A stretch of DNA of 54,273 nt, taken from Flavipsychrobacter sp. GTDB lineage: Bacteria > Bacteroidota > Bacteroidia > Chitinophagales > Chitinophagaceae. Location of the stretch: NCBI GenBank assembly GCA_025963465.1, contig JAOQAP010000096.1, forward strand, positions 1 through 54,273. Direction: 5' to 3'. The notes beneath the pieces were generated by a model. It was not told the DNA's origin. It did not search any database and saw only the letters and a program-made list of their open reading frames with translations. This document shows, in pieces, positions 48,464 to 54,273 of the stretch. The translations under genes and the position numbers were made by a program. Every line of letters begins with the position of its first letter. Within the stretch, counting starts at the first letter, position 1.

Positions 48464-50194
48464 ATGGAAAATACTATTATAGAAACAGCGGCCGAATTAT
48501 ATAGAGAAATGAAGAATCGGGGGATGGAAATCGGAAAGCGAGATGATCGTAGGGACGATGGTTTAATCAAGGATTTGCGACATCGCTTAAATTGCCCGGA
48601 TGATAAACTCGCATCTTTTTTAAAGGAAAAGAATATTTCAGCAAAACAATTTCTTATTGAATTCTTGAATATTGCCAAGCCATTTTCTTTGATGTTTGAA
48701 GAAATATGGAGATTCTTATCGAAACATTACGCTCCGAAAGCGGCTGAAACTGTTTCCATTCGGTTCGGTTTTTCTGATACACATGATTCAGTATCTATTG
48801 ACCTAGAAGAATTCAGGCGGCAGGCTAACTCATTAAAATTAATTAACTCAATAACCCAACGCACCATTTGGTCTGAGGAGGCACTTAGTAAGCTTTTTAA
48901 ATTAGCGGAAATACTAGTAGGTGATAGTAAGCAAGAGAGAAATACAGGATATATACCTGGCGAAGATTTACAGTTACCAACAATTCAACCTATGTCAAAC
49001 GCAATTGACGGGATAGTGGGTGATGTTCGCAATCTGTTTCAAAAAATTATAGATGCGTATTATATCGAGGTTGAGGAAAATAACGATAGTACACCGAATA
49101 CAAAATCCAAGCATTTGGCAATGAGATTGACCGATTTTATTCCGAATTGGCATTTAGTATTCTCAACTATATCAAGGATATCTGAGGACAATAAAAATGA
49201 TGCATACGCGTATTACATGAGAGAAATAGAACCTCTTTTGTCTTTCGAGAATACACTAACTCAAAAAGAAATAAAGGAGGCACTCGACATACTGGACTTG
49301 CCTTTTTGGAAGCATAGATGGCATACCTATGAAATTTGGTGTACAGTTGCCATATTAAGTGCTTTAGAAGAATTTAATCCTGTTCCCTTGGTAGTGGATG
49401 GGCAAATTCCACTTGATGGTTATTCAGCGGAAATCATTGCTTATTTTGAAGCATCTTCTTTTCCCAAGTCATGTGTGACAATTCAAGTGCAGACACCAGT
49501 TGAAAATGGGGATAGAAAAGGCATGAAACCTGATTTACGGATTTGCTTCTCTGATGAGATTTCTGATATAAACAATACTGCCGCAGTCGTTGAGTTTAAA
49601 CAGCGAGGTTCTATTACTAAGGCTCATATTGAAGAGGTGCTGACATCCTATGTTGTCGGAACGCCAAGGAGCGGTGGTACCATCATCATAAATTACGATA
49701 AGACTGATGTTGTGCCGGCACAAATTTCTAATGGCTATTATTTTGAGGGGGTACACCCTGGCAATCCAAACGAGGTGAGTCTCCTAAAAATAACCTTACA
49801 AAAAATTCTTGAATCAGTAGAATTTAAAAGAAATAAAAATAACGTTGTCTTGTTCGATATATCATCAAGTATGGAGCGCCTGTATGACAAACAAATCGTT
49901 CGAAATTCGTTAAAATTATTTTTTCATGCGAAAGGCTTTCAAATTTATTTCTTTAATGATGAATTAGTCGAAATGGATATCTCGTTGAACTATGAAAATA
50001 TAGAAACTTCTGGTTCTACAAACTTAGAAATGGCTCTAAATCAGTTATTGAACAAGGTAGGGAACATAAACCGCCTCTTAATTATCAGTGATGGTGACTA
50101 TTCTATACCTAAGAAGATTTTAGATTCGATACCGGCTGTTGAAGAATGTTATCCGGAGCACATGGCAGAATATTTAAGGTGGGTTGCTGAATAG
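48464..50194 (+). CDS. PD-(D/E)XK nuclease-like and von Willebrand A domain fusion
   Basis: A 576-residue protein from the ATG at 48464; a TTG 9 bp upstream is possible. Residues 1-280 are helical and unrecognised. About 285-440 looks like a restriction-nuclease-like fold: a helix with YEIWCTVAIL, GMKPDLRICF (PD at about 356-357) and AVVEFKQRG (E-F-K at about 377-379). The C-terminal vWA domain (about 460-550) has all metal-site parts: DISSS (DxSxS), SGSTNLEMAL with the Thr, and IISDGD with the Asp. The combination was not recognised as a described system. Confidence 0.7.
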   Translation: MENTIIETAAELYREMKNRGMEIGKRDDRRDDGLIKDLRHRLNCPDDKLASFLKEKNISAKQFLIEFLNIAKPFSLMFEEIWRFLSKHYAPKAAETVSIRFGFSDTHDSVSIDLEEFRRQANSLKLINSITQRTIWSEEALSKLFKLAEILVGDSKQERNTGYIPGEDLQLPTIQPMSNAIDGIVGDVRNLFQKIIDAYYIEVEENNDSTPNTKSKHLAMRLTDFIPNWHLVFSTISRISEDNKNDAYAYYMREIEPLLSFENTLTQKEIKEALDILDLPFWKHRWHTYEIWCTVAILSALEEFNPVPLVVDGQIPLDGYSAEIIAYFEASSFPKSCVTIQVQTPVENGDRKGMKPDLRICFSDEISDINNTAAVVEFKQRGSITKAHIEEVLTSYVVGTPRSGGTIIINYDKTDVVPAQISNGYYFEGVHPGNPNEVSLLKITLQKILESVEFKRNKNNVVLFDISSSMERLYDKQIVRNSLKLFFHAKGFQIYFFNDELVEMDISLNYENIETSGSTNLEMALNQLLNKVGNINRLLIISDGDYSIPKKILDSIPAVEECYPEHMAEYLRWVAE

Positions 50195-50219
50195 ATTTTA
50201 TTAAACTTGAAATTGGATA

Positions 50220-52151
50220 TTATTGAGTCGTTAAAATATCATACGCTTCTCTTTGCTTTACGTTGAATTTTAGTAGGGAGTAAAAATCAAATTTAACTGC
50301 ATTCCGTACTTTAATAATTGCCTCATCCCTTGAGATATTGTTGTGCAACCAATAGCTGGAGTTCGTGTCCACAATACTACCTGCCTCTTCTGTAGTAATT
50401 AATGAAATGTTTATCATCACCGGATTGCCACTTTGAACATATTGGTCAAGTTCAAAACTTTCAAAAAAATCAGCAACGATTACATTGTTTTTTAGAAAGC
50501 CGTTCTTTAAAGCAATAATTAGTATTTTCTTGTATACCCCCCCATATTCGGAAAACGGGAACTCTTTGTCCTTATTCCAATTTAATTCAAAATCAGGATG
50601 TCTTAAATTTGCAAAAGTCGTTGTCCATTTGCTGTGTGTAATTAAAATGACAGATGGGGTAAAGCCCAGGTTCGTGAGACCATGTATCGATTTATCAATA
50701 TCAATTAATAAATTTAGAACTCGTAATTTTTTATCATCAAGAATCTGATTAATAAAGACCTTCTCTTCAACTTTTGCCAATTGATGTCCTAGTAAATTAA
50801 CGTTTCCTATAGATGTGGCAAAATTTTGATCTTGAATAAAGTGCTTTTTCCAATCTTCTTTAATTAAGTTTTTTTCTCCGATCTGAATAGCCCCCTCTGG
50901 CTTCTTTTCTAAATTATTTGTATTTCTAAAATAGGTAAAAAGCTCCCTAATTGAATTCTTATTGCTCCAACCAGCAATTAGTGTATCGCTAAAGGCTGTA
51001 ATTATTGGTTGGTGTAATGGTTGATCCGCAATAGATTTTTCCTTACCAGTAACATTTACTTTTCGCAGGTAGTCAACCTGTTGTTTAAAACTTAAAATTC
51101 TCTTATCAAAGTCTTCTTTGGACGGGGTATTAAAAATTGAATGCCATTTTTCATAACCGTTCTTTTCTAAATCCAGCAGCATTTCTGCCATAGAAGAAAT
51201 AAAGTATTCAAATGATTTGATGTGTTCTGGGTTTTTATCTTCAATATTATAACTTATTGCGCCGTCATCTTTTAGAAAATAAATTAATGAACCAAAAGTA
51301 ACCCAGTGCAAAGCGGAAGGAGGTGTATATACTTCCATTTCCGGACGCTCAACATAATCCCATTCGTTCCATGTGTTATCTCCGTGGTACGATGAAGCTC
51401 TGAGATAGTATATATCCTCTAGTTGCTCAGATTCAATATAAAGGTTGTATTGTTCAAAAATGTCGTTTATTTCTTTTATTTCACTGTGATTTAATATCTC
51501 GATACTAAACAAATAGTAAGTCCAAAACCGAACAACTTTGAATATTCTTCTAACGATATTATCTATGAAAGTACCCGCATAAAGCCTCTCTTCTAGGATT
51601 TTTAGTTGATCTTGTTCCTCTTGGTTAAGCTTCTTGTTTTGTAAAAATGAAACTTCAAGTTTGACCCTGTATTGGTCATAGCTATTACTGTAAATCTGAT
51701 TAAGTTGATTAAGAAAAAAACTGAATTTTCTAATATCTTTATATTTTATCGAGGTGTATATTATGTTGCTCAATTTTGAAAGGAGTACCTCTGAAAAAAG
51801 GTTGTCCTTTGTCTTATGCTTAATTTCAGAACTGTTCTTGTTAAATTTAAGTCCAAAGACAATCATTTCTTTGATCCCTCTCGCTGCAGCTTCTGAACAA
51901 ACCTCGTGAATTTCTTGATCGGATATCAATCCGCGATATTTTCTTACAGAATATTCGTAATAATAGATGAAAAGATTTGCAAAAACAGAAAATGAATCAA
52001 TATCATCATTTTGATAGTTTGCATAAAGCCTTTCATGTAAAAAGGTATTTAATGACTCGAAGATGTCTACATATTGGCCATCAATGCTCCCATAGAAAGA
52101 TTGAACAATTGATTTATAAAATGAGCTCGAAGCTGCCTGATACTTTTCCAC
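50220..52151 (-). CDS. Large uncharacterised island protein, partner of the membrane protein
   Basis: A 643-residue protein starting at GTG (52151), which shares one base with the stop of the upstream membrane-protein gene (TAGTG). No signal peptide or membrane helix. Residues 1-340 are helical, rich in Tyr and Asn. The last 200 residues alternate strands and helices (VLNLLIDIDKSIHGLTN, SVILITHSKWTTTFANL, YKKILIIALKNGFLK), suggesting an alpha/beta domain. No catalytic motif was recognised. It is convergent with the nuclease-vWA gene, with a 25-bp gap. It is AT-rich like the rest of the island. Confidence 0.65.
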   Translation of the reverse strand: MEKYQAASSSFYKSIVQSFYGSIDGQYVDIFESLNTFLHERLYANYQNDDIDSFSVFANLFIYYYEYSVRKYRGLISDQEIHEVCSEAAARGIKEMIVFGLKFNKNSSEIKHKTKDNLFSEVLLSKLSNIIYTSIKYKDIRKFSFFLNQLNQIYSNSYDQYRVKLEVSFLQNKKLNQEEQDQLKILEERLYAGTFIDNIVRRIFKVVRFWTYYLFSIEILNHSEIKEINDIFEQYNLYIESEQLEDIYYLRASSYHGDNTWNEWDYVERPEMEVYTPPSALHWVTFGSLIYFLKDDGAISYNIEDKNPEHIKSFEYFISSMAEMLLDLEKNGYEKWHSIFNTPSKEDFDKRILSFKQQVDYLRKVNVTGKEKSIADQPLHQPIITAFSDTLIAGWSNKNSIRELFTYFRNTNNLEKKPEGAIQIGEKNLIKEDWKKHFIQDQNFATSIGNVNLLGHQLAKVEEKVFINQILDDKKLRVLNLLIDIDKSIHGLTNLGFTPSVILITHSKWTTTFANLRHPDFELNWNKDKEFPFSEYGGVYKKILIIALKNGFLKNNVIVADFFESFELDQYVQSGNPVMINISLITTEEAGSIVDTNSSYWLHNNISRDEAIIKVRNAVKFDFYSLLKFNVKQREAYDILTTQ

Positions 52152-53290
52152 TATAGATTACTTTTAATAATGTCATCCATTTCATACACCTTTCGCATGG
52201 TTCTTAGCATTGCTTCAACATTTTTCTTTTTCCCATTTTTTACTTCTTGGACTATCCTTGATTGTAGATATTCAGTGTAAATATTTTCTTCAGCTTCTTG
52301 TCTGGGCTGATAGGATTTAGTTTTATAACAAGACTGAATTCTTTTGATTTTCCGCGCTGTCAGGGTATTGTCTTTATGAATTTCGAAAACAGGAAAGCTG
52401 CCAATAATCTTTTCAAAAATCCCTACGCTTTTATAATAATTTTGATTTTTTAATTGGCTTGAAGACAACAGTTTGGCTATCTTTTCCGTATTAACATCTT
52501 TCACAATGATCGGTTCCTCGTTTAAAATATCGTCAATTGAGGTTTCGTCATTTGTTTTGGAGTCAGCTGGGACGATGGAAATACGGAAATGATTATTTTC
52601 TTTAGAAAAAAACGATGTGCTTCCTGCAGAAATTCCAATTGAACTAATATGTTCGTCATATAGTTTCTTTCCGTAAGCTACATAAACGGCGTTGTAGTTT
52701 AAAGCATACACCTCACGAAGTACCTCTTTCTCAAGAGAATCAAAAAAGTAGTTATCGTCAATCACCTGAATTAGGCGGCGAAACAAAAATGTAATGGCGC
52801 ATATCGCTCCGACTATTAAGTATGAGGCGCTAACAATAGCATCCGGAGCACTGAAAATCGTAGTGTTGCGAAATAATGAAATGCAAACTAGGGACGCTAT
52901 TAGGGTTGCAATAAAATAAAAAATTGGATACAAATAAATTCTCTTGAACATCAACTGATAGGATAAACTCTCCTTAATTGATAAATTAGTGATTAACCAA
53001 CCAATCACCACCAAAGTTACACTGAAGATCGTTGCCATGTTTGATGCTCGTTGATCGATTAGCAAAAATGCTGTTGATGCATCAATATGTAGTATTTGTA
53101 AAAAAGAGGGCTTGATGAATTGCCCCAAAAGATAGAAAACCAATACCACTGGAATTACAAATAATCCCCTGTGTTTATGATTAAATAGGCTGGCTAAATT
53201 TATTAATTTTCGCTGAAAATTAGATTCAAAAACCTTAGGCAGTTTTTGTTTGCATAATTCACTAACATCTTTTCGTAAAGAACGGCTCAT
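52151..53290 (-). CDS. Four-helix membrane protein with C-terminal soluble domain
   Basis: A 379-residue protein from the ATG at 53290. Four membrane segments lie at about 42-60, 84-104, 119-141 and 150-172. The remaining 200 residues are soluble (SIGISAGSTSFFSKENNHF, then KKRIxxC-type basic end). The layout recalls DUF2254-like membrane proteins but the match is weak. It is upstream of, and overlaps by one base, the 643-residue protein, so both are surely co-translated. A membrane-anchored effector or sensor is a reasonable inference. Confidence 0.65.
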   Translation of the reverse strand: MSRSLRKDVSELCKQKLPKVFESNFQRKLINLASLFNHKHRGLFVIPVVLVFYLLGQFIKPSFLQILHIDASTAFLLIDQRASNMATIFSVTLVVIGWLITNLSIKESLSYQLMFKRIYLYPIFYFIATLIASLVCISLFRNTTIFSAPDAIVSASYLIVGAICAITFLFRRLIQVIDDNYFFDSLEKEVLREVYALNYNAVYVAYGKKLYDEHISSIGISAGSTSFFSKENNHFRISIVPADSKTNDETSIDDILNEEPIIVKDVNTEKIAKLLSSSQLKNQNYYKSVGIFEKIIGSFPVFEIHKDNTLTARKIKRIQSCYKTKSYQPRQEAEENIYTEYLQSRIVQEVKNGKKKNVEAMLRTMRKVYEMDDIIKSNL

Positions 53291-53418
53291 AAATTCATGC
53301 TTCTTAACCCACAAATTACCATCTTTTTTGAATATTCAATGTTGTTTGTTGGACAAGTAGTACCGTGTTTTTTCGATTGTAACATTTAATTTTATATCTT
53401 TAAATATAAAACAAGTTA

Positions 53419-53688
53419 ATGGAAGTAATCTGCCTAGAAGATAATGCCTTTTATTCCCTTGTTGAACAGGTATTCGAACGTTTAAAAGATAAAGAAAAAA
53501 CGAAGGAAGATAAATGGATTTCCGGCGAGGAGGCAATGTTAAAGCTACGCATTAATAGTAAAACAACTTTGCAGAAATTACGTAATGAAGGCAAAGTCCG
53601 TTTTTCGCAACCTGAGAAGAAACATATTGTTTACGATCTCGCTTCTATCTACGAATATCTTGAGAAGCATGCAAAAAACACCTTTTAA
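53419..53688 (+). CDS. Excisionase-like helix-turn-helix protein
   Basis: An 89-residue protein with the HTH_17-like core WISGEEAMLKLRINSKTTLQ then KLRNEGKVRFSQPEKKHIVY and a final EYLEKHAKN. Such small proteins are common in Bacteroidota integrative elements and plasmids, as excisionase or regulatory DNA-binding proteins. It is divergent from the island membrane-protein gene, with a 128-bp AT-rich gap, and is followed 2 bp later by another small gene. Confidence 0.8.
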   Translation: MEVICLEDNAFYSLVEQVFERLKDKEKTKEDKWISGEEAMLKLRINSKTTLQKLRNEGKVRFSQPEKKHIVYDLASIYEYLEKHAKNTF

Positions 53689-53690
53689 TT

Positions 53691-53927
53691 ATGAGTATAG
53701 AGGAGCAACAATATATAAAGGGGTTTAATCATGGTTATCTTTTGACCAAGCATTTACCAGATTTAGTTTTAAAGCTTGTAAAAGGTATTACGGGAAAAAC
53801 AGGTGATTATTTCGCTGGGTTCTTTTCCGGGAAAGAAGAATGCGAAATGGAACATACTAAGGACCAATTGGCGGAATTTGATGCAATCAGGAACCAACAA
53901 ATAGATAAAGAACGCGAGATTGAATAA
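53691..53927 (+). CDS. Small hypothetical island protein
   Basis: A 78-residue helical protein starting 2 bp after the HTH gene. It has an N-terminal FNHGYLLTKHLPDLVLKLVK, a KTGDYFAGFFSGKEE turn and a charged end (EFDAIRNQQIDKEREIE). No family recognised. It is likely co-transcribed with the HTH gene. Confidence 0.65.
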   Translation: MSIEEQQYIKGFNHGYLLTKHLPDLVLKLVKGITGKTGDYFAGFFSGKEECEMEHTKDQLAEFDAIRNQQIDKEREIE

Positions 53928-53981
53928 GTAGATATCCACTTTCTATCATTACTCTGTAAAGTAAAACTAAGACGATAAACG

Positions 53982-54273
53982 ATGACTGTATTCAACACCG
54001 GATTAAACGAATTTACTCGCAAGTATTTAGTAAAACATCCTGGGGTTGATGAAAGTCCTCTTGTCCTATCCTTTAATTCCGAGTACAAACGGGCACTATC
54101 TGAATTGATTGAGCAGTTTGTGTTCTTTGATAAGGTGTCTATAAAGGTATACGGAGAAAATATTGGGCTGGTCGTATTAATAAATGAATTAGGATTAAAA
54201 CAAGTCCTTGATCTAATTGAGGAAGGTGTTATTGAATTTTTATTATGGACGCCGACACTCACGGCATTGAGCA
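53982..54273 (+). CDS. Unknown protein, cut by the window end
   Basis: The frame opens at ATG 53982 and is still open at the last base (97 codons visible). It starts MTVFNTGLNEFTRKYLVKHP and continues with ELIEQFVFFDKVSIKVYGEN and VVLINELGLKQVLDLIEEGV. No signal peptide and no family recognised. It follows the small gene by 54 bp in the same direction, consistent with one transcript. Confidence 0.65.
   Translation, partial: MTVFNTGLNEFTRKYLVKHPGVDESPLVLSFNSEYKRALSELIEQFVFFDKVSIKVYGENIGLVVLINELGLKQVLDLIEEGVIEFLLWTPTLTALS

Noticed and set aside
53807-54262. 151-residue minus-strand frame at the right end
   Set aside because: It lies opposite two overlapping plus-strand genes that have proper starts; Ser/Asn/Pro-rich shadow.

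Overview
The window is chromosomal DNA of a Bacteroidota bacterium, most likely a Chitinophagaceae-like member of the Chitinophagia/Sphingobacteriia side. The evidence is the promoter type (TTTG, about 19 bp, then TAnnTTTG, seen ahead of many genes), three proteins with type IX secretion C-terminal sorting domains, type B ribosomal protein L31, a GlmU-like fused enzyme of the Bacteroidota type, HemJ next to HemH, and several families of short dispersed intergenic repeats. No rRNA or CRISPR array is present. Two tRNA genes (Glu-TTC and Met-CAT) were found.

Positions 1-47.8 kb are mostly housekeeping. From left to right they hold: two tandem GT39-like membrane glycosyltransferases (the first cut by the window edge); tRNA-Glu; tpiA and a GlmU-like enzyme; rpmE2; a TlpA-like thioredoxin; pyrD; a DinB protein; hemJ-hemH; a SulP transporter overlapping a beta-carbonic anhydrase; a MORN/zinc-finger protein with a TM2 protein; an M1 peptidase; a DUF5995 protein; a GNAT-Uma2 pair bracketed by direct repeats; parE; a four-helix-bundle (23S intervening-sequence) protein; a cysteine-rich CCG protein; an acidic protein with a duplicated motif; a biotin carboxylase; OsmC; pyruvate dehydrogenase E2; dnaX; a MazF-type toxin-antitoxin pair; a DHFR-like protein; an orphan receiver; an orphan terminase-like HTH protein; and several secreted proteins.

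At 38.9-43.3 kb a TetR-type regulator is followed on the same strand by six genes: four YceI family lipid-binding proteins, a FrnE-like DsbA protein and a small membrane protein. A 16-bp near-palindrome occurs both upstream of tetR and inside the promoter of the first yceI gene, matching at 14 of 16 positions. It is a good candidate for the shared operator.

The dnaX gene has a run of nine A residues exactly between the clamp-loader domains and the tau-specific part. Slipping by one base in either direction meets a stop codon within a few codons. This is the layout of programmed gamma/tau production.

From about 47.9 kb, immediately after tRNA-Met and its terminator, the sequence becomes visibly more AT-rich and the genes become unfamiliar. 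They are a P-loop NTPase divergent from a protein that fuses a PD-(D/E)XK nuclease-like domain to a von Willebrand A domain with an intact metal site; then a four-helix membrane protein translationally coupled to a large uncharacterised protein; then an excisionase-like HTH protein and small unknown genes running off the right edge. This looks like the left part of a tRNA-associated genomic island and is the best candidate for an undescribed defence or conflict system. Function is inferred from domain architecture only.
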